Assembly: GCF_003429565.1 (NCBI RefSeq)
Contig: NZ_QUAK01000234.1
Span: 106,969-170,968, forward strand
DNA from: Streptomyces triticagri
GTDB taxonomy: Bacteria; Actinomycetota; Actinomycetes; Streptomycetales; Streptomycetaceae
Reading direction: 5' to 3'
Length of the DNA stretch: 64,000 nucleotides
Each line of letters starts with the position of its first letter. The first letter of the stretch is position 1. The translations under genes were made by a program, and so were the position numbers. Under the pieces are notes generated by a model that searched no databases, was not told the DNA's origin, and was given only the letters and a program-made list of their open reading frames with translations. Below are positions 9,220 to 16,960 of the stretch, one piece after another.

Positions 9220-10041
9220 ATGAGCATGCGCGACGAGGTCGACGATGTGACAGAGCAGGAGTGGCGGGCCTGGCTCGCCCGGCGCAACCGCCGGGCGGCC
9301 CGCGGTGTGGTGCGCCGTGCCGAAGCCGTACTCGTCGAACGGTACGGGCTCGAGGACCTGCTCGCCGCCTTCAGTCTGCTCAAGGACGCCTCGCAGCAGT
9401 TCAATCTCAAGCTGCACACCGTGGCCGACGCCGTGGTACGGGTGTCGGCGCCCGAGGCCGACAGCAGGGACTGGTTCCCGGGCCGCGACCATCCGCTGCC
9501 GCCGCCGCTCGAGACGCTGGCCTCGCGACAGGTGCGACGCTCGGCACCGCTGAGCGAAGTCCTCGGCGCCGCGCTCGGCCGTACCCTGCAGGTGGCCCGG
9601 GCGGACCGCGGCCATGTGCACGTCGTTGAGACCGGCATGCGACGACTGGCCCGCAGCACCGGTCTCGACGAACCTTTCGCGGAGTACGCCGCGTTCACCC
9701 GTGGCGAGGAGACCGCCTGGGACCGGGCGGCGAACGAGGCGCGCCAGATCACCGTTCCGGCCGCCCCGGACAGCGACCTGTTCACTCGGGCCGCGAGCCG
9801 GGCGATGTGGGACGGCGGCTGCCTGGCCTGCCACTGCCTGCCGCTGACTCCGGGCCGCGACGGTGCACTGGCCGTCGTGACCGCCCACTACCGCCGCCCA
9901 CTGGGCGCACCCCTGTCGTGGTCCCGCCTCGCCACGATGGACGAACTCGGCTCGGAGGTCGGTGCGTGGCTCTCCTGGCACCGCAACACGATCGTCCTGG
10001 ACGCGCTCGAGTATCTGCACCACCGGGCGTACGACGTATGA
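9220..10041 (+). CDS. ANTAR-GAF domain protein, putative RNA-binding antiterminator or sensor
   Basis: This 273-residue protein has an N-terminal ANTAR-like three-helix segment at about residues 28-70, with the pattern LLAAFSLLKDASQQFNLKLH followed by TVADAVV. A GAF-like domain fills the rest, ending with a helix LDALEYLHHRAYDV. ANTAR modules bind dual-hexaloop RNA and stop transcription termination; here the module precedes the GAF domain, whereas it is usually C-terminal. GGGAGG lies 10 bases before the ATG. The GAF part contains Cys in WDGGCLACHCLPL, which might be a redox or metal centre. Position between the sigma factor and gvp genes suggests a role in stress-responsive control, but targets are unknown. 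Confidence 0.7.
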   Translation: MSMRDEVDDVTEQEWRAWLARRNRRAARGVVRRAEAVLVERYGLEDLLAAFSLLKDASQQFNLKLHTVADAVVRVSAPEADSRDWFPGRDHPLPPPLETLASRQVRRSAPLSEVLGAALGRTLQVARADRGHVHVVETGMRRLARSTGLDEPFAEYAAFTRGEETAWDRAANEARQITVPAAPDSDLFTRAASRAMWDGGCLACHCLPLTPGRDGALAVVTAHYRRPLGAPLSWSRLATMDELGSEVGAWLSWHRNTIVLDALEYLHHRAYDV

Positions 10042-10149
10042 CGGCCGGGGACTGGACCACCGCGCGGGCCGGGGCGTGCAAGGGGCGCCGCACCGGGAGT
10101 GAACTCGCCAGTGGGGCGCCCGAGTTCGGTGGAACCGGGTCCGGCGGTG

Positions 10150-10413
10150 TCAGCGTCGGCCGATTGCGCGGTCGAGGGCGGCGACGCCCACCGCGGCCAG
10201 GCCGATCTGGATGAGCCATTCGCCCCAGTCGACACCGTCCGTGTCCGCCACTCCGAGCGCTGCCGCGACGGCCGTCCCGAGCAGTGCTGCGGCGATACCC
10301 ACGGCGACCGTCCACAGAACGCCGATGCGCTGACGTCCGGGGAGAACCAGCCGGCCGAGGACGCCGATCACGATGCCGATCAGGATTGCCGTGAAGAGGC
10401 CTGAAATCTCCAT
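10150..10413 (-). CDS. GlsB/YeaQ/YmgE-family stress membrane protein
   Basis: This 87-residue integral membrane protein has three hydrophobic helices with the family pattern GLFTAILIGIVIGVLGRLVL near the N-terminus. Homologues are small transglycosylase-associated stress proteins, often controlled by general stress sigma factors. It has a GAGGGG ribosome site. It is transcribed away from gvpO, so the 205-base gap holds both promoters; I found no convincing SigB motif there. The biochemical function of the family is unclear. Confidence 0.85.
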   Translation of the reverse strand: MEISGLFTAILIGIVIGVLGRLVLPGRQRIGVLWTVAVGIAAALLGTAVAAALGVADTDGVDWGEWLIQIGLAAVGVAALDRAIGRR

Positions 10414-10618
10414 CGTTTCCCCTCAGTTGGTCATCGCCGTGCCGTTGTCGGTTCGAGTACCGCCGGGTGCCCCGCGGCGAGTCGCGTAACCACCGCCTCG
10501 CACGCATAGGTCCCGGTTGCGGGGGCACCCGGTGGCCCGGTCGTCAACGGCTGCCGCCACGGACTGCACCGGGGACGAGCGACCAGGCCGATCCGAACGA
10601 CGCGGAACAGGCGGAACC

Positions 10619-10966
10619 ATGGCACCACCGGACAGCGCGGGAAGCGACGGCAGCGACCGTCGCTCCGGCGAACACAAGCGCAGTACCCCCGAGTCCTCCG
10701 GGCGCCCGAAGCGGCTCGACGTCTCCGACGCCATGCAGCACGCGGTGCTTCAACTCGCGGAGCTGCTCCGGTGCGAGCCCGGTTCGGTATCCGCCGTACG
10801 CGCGACGGACACCGGCTGGACCGCGGATGTCGAGGTGCTCGAGCTGGCCAGGGTGCCGGACACCACGAGCCTGCTCGGTTCCTACCGGGTCACGCTCGAC
10901 ACCCGGGGCCGGCTGACGGGCTACGAGCGCACCCGGCGCTATGTGCGAGGACGGACCGACCCGTGA
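10619..10966 (+). CDS. gvpO: Gas vesicle protein GvpO
   Basis: This 115-residue protein opens the gas vesicle operon. After a charged, disordered 40 residues comes the GvpO domain (DVSDAMQHAVLQLAELLRC, later VEVLELARVPDTTSLLGSY). It ends LTGYERTRRYVRGRTDP, typical for actinobacterial GvpO. GvpO is required for vesicle formation in haloarchaea and may act on expression or assembly. The ATG at 10619 was chosen because the upstream in-frame extension is low-complexity and lacks a ribosome site. Confidence 0.85.
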   Translation: MAPPDSAGSDGSDRRSGEHKRSTPESSGRPKRLDVSDAMQHAVLQLAELLRCEPGSVSAVRATDTGWTADVEVLELARVPDTTSLLGSYRVTLDTRGRLTGYERTRRYVRGRTDP

Positions 10967-11039
10967 CCCCAGCACGAATCGGCGCGACACGACTCGGCTC
11001 GGCCCGCACCGGCCCGGCTCGACGGAAGGAAGTTCGACC

Positions 11040-11492
11040 ATGAGCATCGTTCAACAGAGCAATGCACGCAGCGGCAGCGGGAACGCCGGCAGCTCGGGAA
11101 ATCTCTACGACGTACTCGAACTCATCCTGGACCGCGGCCTCGTCATCGACGCCTTCGTACGCGTCTCCCTCGTCGGCATCGAGATCCTCAAGATCGATGT
11201 GCGGGTGGTCGTCGCCAGCGTCGACACGTATCTCCGCTTCGCCGAGGCCTGCAACCGGCTGGACCTGGAGTCCGGCCGCAAGGCCCCGACCCAGCTCACC
11301 GACATCGTCGGCGAAGCCACCGAGAGCGGCGCCAAGGGCAAGTCGAAGGGCGCCCTCACCGGCGCCGTCGAGGCCTTCACCGAAGGTCTCCAGGGCAGCC
11401 CCGAGGAGGAACCGGAGGAGGAGGAGCGGCGGCCCCGCCGCAAGTCCTCGACGACCGGCAGCCGGCGCGCATCCCCGCGCAGGGAGGAATGA
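11040..11492 (+). CDS. gvpA: Gas vesicle structural protein GvpA
   Basis: This 150-residue protein carries the conserved GvpA/J core that builds the hydrophobic vesicle wall: LYDVLELILDRGLVIDAFVR then LVGIEILKIDVRVVVASVDT at about residues 20-65. The C-terminal half (residues 95-150) is a highly charged Glu/Arg tail absent from cyanobacterial GvpA of about 70 residues, so the protein is unlikely to pack as a bare wall monomer without processing or exposing this tail. GGAAGGAAG precedes the ATG. Confidence 0.9.
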   Translation: MSIVQQSNARSGSGNAGSSGNLYDVLELILDRGLVIDAFVRVSLVGIEILKIDVRVVVASVDTYLRFAEACNRLDLESGRKAPTQLTDIVGEATESGAKGKSKGALTGAVEAFTEGLQGSPEEEPEEEERRPRRKSSTTGSRRASPRREE

Positions 11493-11495
11493 CCG

Positions 11496-12209
11496 ATGCC
11501 CATCTACGTCTACGCCGTCACCCGCGCCGATCATCCACTGCGTCTCGAAGGGCTGCAGGGCGTCGGCGACCCACCCTCCGAACTCCGGTACCTCGCCACG
11601 AAGGAGCTGGCCGCCGTCGTCGGCGACGCACCGCCGGAACTGCGGGCCAAACGCCGCGACCTCATGGCCCACCAGCTCGTACTGGAGCGCCTGATGGCGG
11701 ACGGTGCCGCGCTGCCGATGCGGTTCGGTCTGCTCGGACCCGACGACGACGCTGTGCTCGGCGTACTCGAGGAACAGCGCGACGCCTACCGCCGGCGGCT
11801 CGAAGAGCTGGACGGCTGCCTGGAGTACAACCTCAAGGTCGCCCGGGACGAGCGGGACCTGCTGCACGAGATCCTCACCGGGTCGCCGGAGGCCCGCCGG
11901 CTCGACGCGTACACCAGGGAGCATCCCGAGGCACAGGGCGACAAGGTGGCGCTCGGCGAACTGCTCATGCAGGAGGCGCAGCAGCGCGAGCGCACCGAGG
12001 CGGAAGGCCTGGTGGACCGGCTGGCCCCGTCCGCACTGCGCACCGCGGCGGCGGACCCGACCGCGGCGCACTTCCTCAATGTGTCGTTCCTCGTCGAGCG
12101 GGACCGGGCCACCGCGCTGTCGGAGGCCGTGCACCAGGAGGCGGAACGGTGCGGCGACTCCTACGACTTCACGCTCAGCGGACCGCTCCCGCCGTACAGC
12201 TTCGTCTGA
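11496..12209 (+). CDS. gvpF: Gas vesicle protein GvpF (GvpL/GvpF family)
   Basis: This 237-residue protein starts MPIYVYAVTRADHP and ends SGPLPPYSFV, both hallmarks of the GvpL/F family. It has an N-terminal ferredoxin-like domain, a coiled-coil middle (VLEEQRDAYRRRLEELDGCL) and a second similar C-terminal domain. GvpF is an accessory protein thought to chaperone GvpA and has been found at the gas-facing surface in cyanobacteria. It starts only 3 bases after gvpA. Confidence 0.9.
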   Translation: MPIYVYAVTRADHPLRLEGLQGVGDPPSELRYLATKELAAVVGDAPPELRAKRRDLMAHQLVLERLMADGAALPMRFGLLGPDDDAVLGVLEEQRDAYRRRLEELDGCLEYNLKVARDERDLLHEILTGSPEARRLDAYTREHPEAQGDKVALGELLMQEAQQRERTEAEGLVDRLAPSALRTAAADPTAAHFLNVSFLVERDRATALSEAVHQEAERCGDSYDFTLSGPLPPYSFV

Positions 12210-12238
12210 ACTCGGCGCCGCAGAACGGAGATTCAGCC

Positions 12239-12508
12239 ATGGGACTCCTCACGCAAGTCCTCACCCTGCCCCTCGCGCCGGTACGCGGCAGTCTCTGGGT
12301 CGTCGACCAGGTGATCGCGGCCGCCGAGCGCGAGTATTACGACCCCGAGCCCGTACTGCGTGAACTCGCCGCACTGGAAAGGGAGTTGCTCGAGGGACGC
12401 ATCGGCGACGAAGAGTTCGAGCGGAGCGAGAGCGCACTGCTCGACCGGCTGGAGGAATGCCAGGCACATCGGCCGGACGCCCCGGGCATCCATCGCATCG
12501 ACACCTGA
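12239..12508 (+). CDS. gvpG: Gas vesicle protein GvpG
   Basis: This 89-residue protein has the GvpG pattern: a hydrophobic start (MGLLTQVLTLPLAPVRGSLW), then an acidic helical region with AEREYYDPEPVLRELAALE. Homologues are essential accessory proteins that contact the GvpA nucleation complex. It lies 29 bases after gvpF with a weak AACGGAG ribosome site. Confidence 0.88.
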   Translation: MGLLTQVLTLPLAPVRGSLWVVDQVIAAAEREYYDPEPVLRELAALERELLEGRIGDEEFERSESALLDRLEECQAHRPDAPGIHRIDT

Positions 12509-12533
12509 CCGAGCCCCGAAGAGGTGCAGACAC

Positions 12534-13205
12534 ATGACAGGCAACGTCAAGACCGGCGTGGCCCTGGTGGGCGGATACCTGCTGGGCCGCACGAAGAAGG
12601 CCAGGATGGCCATCGGCCTCGGTATGTTCCTGGCCGGCCGCAAACTGGATCTCGACCCGGCCAGGCTCGGCAAGCTGGTGGCCAACTCGCCGGTGCTCGG
12701 GGGCCTCAACGACCAGGTCCGCAAGGAGCTGGTGGAGGCCACGAAGACCGCGGCGACGGGCGCGCTCACCAAGCGCGCGACCGGACTCGCGGACTCGCTG
12801 CAGGACAGGACCCGGGCGCTGAACGATCCGCTCCGGGGGCGCGGCGAGACCGGCGAGGAGGACGACGGCCGGGACGAGGAGTCCGGCCCTGACGAGGGCC
12901 TCGCCGACGCACCGGCGGCAGGAGCGGCTGGAGCGGCCGACGCGGCCGCCGAGGCCCGCGACGAGGACGAGAAGCCGCCGCCGCGCCGCCGGGCCGCCGG
13001 GAAGACGGCGGGCGGGGGCGCGGGCAAGGCCCCGGCCAAGTCCGCCCGCACCGGGTCCCGGACGGCGTCGTCCGGCCGGACCAAGAGCCCGGCAGGCTCC
13101 GCACGCAAGAGCGCGGCCGGTGCCGCGACGAAGTCCGCGTCCAAGGCGGGCAAGAAGACCACCAGCGGTGCCCGCAAGTCCCGGGGAGGCGGCAGCAATG
13201 GCTGA
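12534..13205 (+). CDS. gvpY: Gas vesicle cluster protein GvpY
   Basis: This 223-residue protein matches by position and appearance the actinobacterial gvpY product. Residues 1-95 are partly hydrophobic (VALVGGYLLGRTKKARMAIG, then LGMFLAGRKL) and could sit at a membrane or vesicle surface. Residues 100-223 are low-complexity, first acidic, then very basic with Lys/Ala/Ser repeats like a histone tail. It overlaps the next gene by 8 bases. No enzymatic motif is visible. Function in vesicles is unknown. Confidence 0.78.
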   Translation: MTGNVKTGVALVGGYLLGRTKKARMAIGLGMFLAGRKLDLDPARLGKLVANSPVLGGLNDQVRKELVEATKTAATGALTKRATGLADSLQDRTRALNDPLRGRGETGEEDDGRDEESGPDEGLADAPAAGAAGAADAAAEARDEDEKPPPRRRAAGKTAGGGAGKAPAKSARTGSRTASSGRTKSPAGSARKSAAGAATKSASKAGKKTTSGARKSRGGGSNG

Positions 13206-14373
13206 CTCCACCGTGAGCAGGCTGAAGGGCGAGATCGCGAAGAACCCCGCCACGGAACGCCTCAAGGGCGAACTGCAGAACTACCTGCGCGCCCGCGCCA
13301 CGCACGCCGTCGGCAACCTCGGCCAGAAGCTCGGCGACGGCATCGGGAAACTGGCCGACCCCGGCGGCGCGACAGGAGCCGGCGGCATCGCATCGGACCT
13401 GGCGAAGGGCGGAAAGGCCCTGGGCGAGGGCAAGTCACCCGCACAGGCCGCCATGAAGGTCGGCGCCTCCCACCTCAAGGACACCGTCAAGGAGAAGGTC
13501 AGGGGACTGTTCGGCAAGGGCCGCAAGGGCGGCGGCGGAAAGTCCAAGAGCATCACCATCGTCGAGGACATCGACGTGGGTGTGCCGGTCCGTGAGGCAT
13601 ATGACCAGTGGACCCAGTTCCAGGAGTTCAGCACGTTCGCCAAGGGCGTCGTCAGCGTCGAGAAGGCCGACGACACCACGAGCAACTGGAAGGTGAAGGT
13701 CGCCAAATCCACCCGCAGTTGGAAGGCGAACGTCACCGAGCAGGTCCCCGACGAACGCATCACCTGGACCACCGAGGGCGCCAAGGGCACCGTCAAGGGC
13801 GTCGTGACCTTCCACCGCATCACGGACGACCTGACCCGGGTGCTCCTCGTCCTCGAGTACTTCCCGAAGGGCCTCTTCGAGAAGACCGGCAACATCTGGC
13901 GCGCCCAGGGCCGCCGCGCCCGCCTCGACCTCAAGCTCTACCGCAAGTTCATCATGATGCGGGGCGAGGCCTCCGACGGCTGGCGCGGCGAGATCCGGGA
14001 CGGCGAGGTCGTACTCGATCACGACGAAGCCCTCGAGCAGGAGGACGACCGGACGGGCGAGGGCGATGCCGACGACCGTCCTGCCGACGAGTACGACGAG
14101 GATGCCCTGCAGGACGACGCGCCCGACGACGAGGACCTCTCTGAGGGTGAGCACGACGACGACTTCGACGACGAGGCCCCGCAGGACGAGGAAGAACCTG
14201 CCGAGGACGAGGACCTGCCGGAGGACGAGTACGAGGCAGGGGACGAGTACGACGACGAGGAGGCGGGCCCCGAGGACGTCGACGCCGACGAGACCCGGGA
14301 CGAAGCCGAGCAGGAGGAGGCGGCGCCGCCCCGCTCCCGCCGGCGCCGCACTCCCGCGACGGCCCGTCGCTGA
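13198..14373 (+). CDS. gvpZ: Gas vesicle cluster protein GvpZ, SRPBCC domain with acidic tail
   Basis: This 391-residue protein has three parts. Residues 1-115 are a Gly/Lys-rich helical region. Residues about 118-265 form an SRPBCC (START-like) domain: ITIVEDIDVGVPVREAYDQW, then VTEQVPDERITWTTEGAKG and RVLLVLEYFPKGLFEK. Residues 275-391 are an almost purely Asp/Glu tail ending in a basic cluster. SRPBCC domains bind hydrophobic ligands, so a role shielding or delivering hydrophobic GvpA-like subunits is a reasonable guess. It is unique to actinobacterial gvp clusters as far as I know. Confidence 0.8.
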   Translation: MADSTVSRLKGEIAKNPATERLKGELQNYLRARATHAVGNLGQKLGDGIGKLADPGGATGAGGIASDLAKGGKALGEGKSPAQAAMKVGASHLKDTVKEKVRGLFGKGRKGGGGKSKSITIVEDIDVGVPVREAYDQWTQFQEFSTFAKGVVSVEKADDTTSNWKVKVAKSTRSWKANVTEQVPDERITWTTEGAKGTVKGVVTFHRITDDLTRVLLVLEYFPKGLFEKTGNIWRAQGRRARLDLKLYRKFIMMRGEASDGWRGEIRDGEVVLDHDEALEQEDDRTGEGDADDRPADEYDEDALQDDAPDDEDLSEGEHDDDFDDEAPQDEEEPAEDEDLPEDEYEAGDEYDDEEAGPEDVDADETRDEAEQEEAAPPRSRRRRTPATARR

Positions 14374-14405
14374 CGCGCCGCAGCACTCGGAGAGGGTGAT
14401 CCCAG

Positions 14406-14831
14406 GTGTCCGATCCGCTGCCCGGCCGAGCGGGGCCGGGGCCCGCACACGGACTGTCCCCGTACCCGCAGCAAGGTTCGTCCGCCAACCTCGCCGACAT
14501 CCTCGAGAGGGTGCTCGACAAGGGCATCGTGATCGCGGGCGACATCCAGATCAATCTGCTCGACATCGAGCTCCTGACCATCAAACTGCGGCTGCTCGTC
14601 GCCTCGGTGGACAAGGCCAAGGAGATGGGCATCGACTGGTGGGAGAACGACCCCTCGCTCTCCTCGCAGGCCCGGCCGCCGAGGGAGGTCCGGAGCCGGA
14701 CGCACGAGTCGGCGCCGTCCGCCGAACTCGAGAGGGAGAACAGCGCCCTGCGCACCGAACTCGCCGCACTGCGCTCCGCCGTGGACGCCGACGAGGCATC
14801 CCGCACACACGGGCGCGAGGAGGACGCATGA
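14406..14831 (+). CDS. gvpJ: Gas vesicle protein GvpJ (GvpA paralogue)
   Basis: This 141-residue protein has the GvpA/J core at about residues 28-75: LADILERVLDKGIVIAGDIQ then LLDIELLTIKLRLLVASVDK. GvpJ is a minor wall component that shapes the vesicle tips in other organisms. A 27-residue N-terminal extension and an acidic coiled C-terminus flank the core. The GTG start follows GAGAGGGTGATC. Its stop overlaps the next start (ATGA), so gvpL is translationally coupled. Confidence 0.88.
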   Translation: MSDPLPGRAGPGPAHGLSPYPQQGSSANLADILERVLDKGIVIAGDIQINLLDIELLTIKLRLLVASVDKAKEMGIDWWENDPSLSSQARPPREVRSRTHESAPSAELERENSALRTELAALRSAVDADEASRTHGREEDA

Positions 14832-15649
14832 TGTCCGCCGACACTGTGCCCCAGCTGTCGTACGTGTACGGCGTCGGCATCGCCGGCGAGGCACTCGACC
14901 GGGCGGCGGCACTGCTCCCCGGAGTCGACGGCGGCCGGGTGCGCACGGTGGGCGCGGCCGGCCTCGCCGCGCTCACCTCGTCCGTCCCGGCCGACACCTT
15001 CGCCATGGAGGGGCTCAAGGCCCAACTGGAGGATCTGGCCCGCCTGGAGACCGTGGCCCGCACCCATGACGCGGTCGTCGAGGCCGCCAGCGCGCACACC
15101 ACGGTCCTGCCGATGCGCCTGGCGACCGTCTACCACGACGACCGCCGGGTGGCCGCCATGCTGACCGACCGCGCGGCGGAACTCGGCGCGCTGCTGCGCC
15201 AGTTGGCGGGACATGTGGAACTGGGCGTCAAGGTGTACGCCGACGTGCGGGAGGCCGCGGCACCTGCGCCGGCCACCGCGGACGAGGCGGCCGCCGAGAT
15301 GAGCCCCGGGCGCGCCTACCTGCAACACCGGCGCGCCGAACGGCGCACGCACAGTGATGTGCACCGGGCGGCGGCCTCGGTCGCCGCACAAGCCGCTGCG
15401 CGCGTCGCCGGATGTGCCGTGCTGCGTATGGCACACCGGCCCCAGCGGGGCGAACTGGCCCCGGCCACGGGGGAGAACGTGGTCAACGAGGCCTACCTGG
15501 TCCCGGCCGGCCGGGTCGAGGAGTTCCGTACCGCACTCGCCGGCCTCGACGACGAGGCCCCCGGTGTCCATCTGGAGATCACCGGGCCGTGGGCGCCCTA
15601 CTCGTTCGCCACCCCGCCCGAGCCGGACGGGCCGTCCGATGCGCAGTGA
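14828..15649 (+). CDS. gvpL: Gas vesicle protein GvpL (GvpL/GvpF family)
   Basis: This 273-residue protein is the second GvpL/F member: LSYVYGVGIAGEALDRAAAL at the start and ITGPWAPYSFATPPEP at the end. It is more divergent than the 11496-12209 product and has an Ala-rich insertion around residues 140-155. Paired GvpF and GvpL are usual in large gvp clusters, where GvpL can interact with several other accessory proteins. Confidence 0.86.
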   Translation: MMSADTVPQLSYVYGVGIAGEALDRAAALLPGVDGGRVRTVGAAGLAALTSSVPADTFAMEGLKAQLEDLARLETVARTHDAVVEAASAHTTVLPMRLATVYHDDRRVAAMLTDRAAELGALLRQLAGHVELGVKVYADVREAAAPAPATADEAAAEMSPGRAYLQHRRAERRTHSDVHRAAASVAAQAAARVAGCAVLRMAHRPQRGELAPATGENVVNEAYLVPAGRVEEFRTALAGLDDEAPGVHLEITGPWAPYSFATPPEPDGPSDAQ

Positions 15650-15848
15650 CGTCCCCGGCCGCGACCCGGACATCGAGCAGCTCGCGGGACGCCAGGTCGC
15701 GCTCATCGACCTGCTCGACCGGCTGCTGGCCGGCGGTGTCGTACTGACCGGAGATCTGGTCCTGTCCGTGGCCGGCGTGGATCTGGTGCACATCGATCTG
15801 CGCGCGGTCATCCACTCCGTCACCGCCGACGATCCGCCGCCGTGGTGA
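15639..15848 (+). CDS. gvpS: Gas vesicle protein GvpS (short GvpA/J-like)
   Basis: This 69-residue protein is close to a minimal GvpA core: VALIDLLDRLLAGGVVLTGD then LVHIDLRAVIHSVTADDPPPW. It overlaps gvpL by 11 bases and has no tail, unlike the GvpA and GvpJ of this cluster. By length it resembles cyanobacterial GvpA more than the annotated gvpA product does, so it may be the better candidate for a packed wall subunit. Confidence 0.84.
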   Translation: MRSDVPGRDPDIEQLAGRQVALIDLLDRLLAGGVVLTGDLVLSVAGVDLVHIDLRAVIHSVTADDPPPW

Positions 15849-15884
15849 GCGCCCGGCGGGAACGGCACGACCGCGGAGGTATCG

Positions 15885-16295
15885 ATGGGCAAGCCCGTAC
15901 CGCCTCAACAGCCTTTGTACGACCGCCGGTTGGACGAGGTCGCCGCGGCTGCGACGCGCGCCTTCGCTCTCGTACCGGCCCGGAGCGCTGACGAGCGCAG
16001 GCGCCCCGGCACGACCGCCGGGCGCCTGGGTACCGACCCCGACACCGTGGAACGCGACCTGATCAAACTCGTCCTGACCATCGTCGAGCTCCTGCGGCAG
16101 CTGATGGAACGCACAGCACTGCACCGGGTCGACGAAGGCGACCTCACCGAGGAGCAGGAGGAGCGCATCGGGACGACCCTGATGATCCTGCAGGACCGGA
16201 TGGCGGAACTCTGCGAGCGCTACGACCTCACGCTGGCCGATCTGAACCTGGATCTCGGGCCGTTGGGCTCCCTGCTGCCACCCGAAGGCAGCTGA
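15885..16295 (+). CDS. gvpK: Gas vesicle protein GvpK
   Basis: This 136-residue protein has the GvpK domain: DPDTVERDLIKLVLTIVELL, RQLMERTALHRVDEGDLTEE and ERIGTTLMILQDRMAELCER. GvpK is an essential assembly factor found in all gas vesicle producers. A GGAGGT ribosome site lies before the ATG. It closes the recognised gvp set. Confidence 0.9.
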   Translation: MGKPVPPQQPLYDRRLDEVAAAATRAFALVPARSADERRRPGTTAGRLGTDPDTVERDLIKLVLTIVELLRQLMERTALHRVDEGDLTEEQEERIGTTLMILQDRMAELCERYDLTLADLNLDLGPLGSLLPPEGS

Positions 16296-16376
16296 TCCCG
16301 CACCCGAGTGACGCGAGGCACCCAAGTCGTGCGCTCCCCTGAGTATCACCGGGAGTCGAACGGAAACCCGGAGCCC

Positions 16377-16814
16377 ATGACTGCAGAGAACCGGACCAAC
16401 AGCAAGTCCGACACGGCCCCCGCCCGGGCGGCCTCCGACGAGAAGGACGGCGCCGGCAACGGCGTCGCGTCGCCAGTCGCCAAGGGCCGGTCCACCGCCG
16501 AGAAGGGAGCGGCGAAGGCCGCGGCACAGCCCGAACAGACGGTGTCGAAGGCGAAGGAGGCGGCCGGCGCCGGTCTGGAGAACGGCAGGCAGGCGCTCAG
16601 CGCCACCGCCGGACAGGTCACCTCGACGGCCGTCACCGCCTGGAGTGTGGTCAAGCACCGCAAGGCGATCGTCACCGGCACCGCCGCCGGCCTCGCCGGC
16701 ATGCTGGGCGGAGCCTTCCTCCTCGGCAGGCGCTCGGCAGAGCGGAACAGCACCTGGGCGACCTGGCGCAGGACCGCCCGCGACACCGCACGGAGCGCCC
16801 TGCACCGGAAGTAG
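16377..16814 (+). CDS. Small hypothetical protein with one membrane segment, end of gvp operon
   Basis: This 145-residue protein is unrecognised. Residues 1-75 are charged and low-complexity. Residues about 88-118 are more hydrophobic (TGTAAGLAGMLGGAFLLGRR) and could form one membrane helix. The C-terminus is basic (TWRRTARDTARSALHRK). It lies 81 bases after gvpK on the same strand and composition resembles the low-complexity parts of GvpY. It may be a gvp-associated protein, but no function can be assigned. Confidence 0.65.
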   Translation: MTAENRTNSKSDTAPARAASDEKDGAGNGVASPVAKGRSTAEKGAAKAAAQPEQTVSKAKEAAGAGLENGRQALSATAGQVTSTAVTAWSVVKHRKAIVTGTAAGLAGMLGGAFLLGRRSAERNSTWATWRRTARDTARSALHRK

Positions 16815-16960
16815 CGGCCGCGCGCCGCTCCGCGCGGACGGCGGCGCCGCGCCGCTGAGCCGTCCGGCTGCCGTCCGGCGCGGTGGGGTGTACCCCGGGT
16901 GACCCTCGGGCGTACGGTGCGAGGCGTCCTGACGTCGTAGATGCGAAGGAGTCGCGCCGC

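Noticed and set aside
10414..10618. SigB-type promoter for gvpO or the GlsB-like gene
   Set aside because: I searched by eye for GNNT-N14-16-GGGTAY on both strands and found only partial matches such as GGGTGC.
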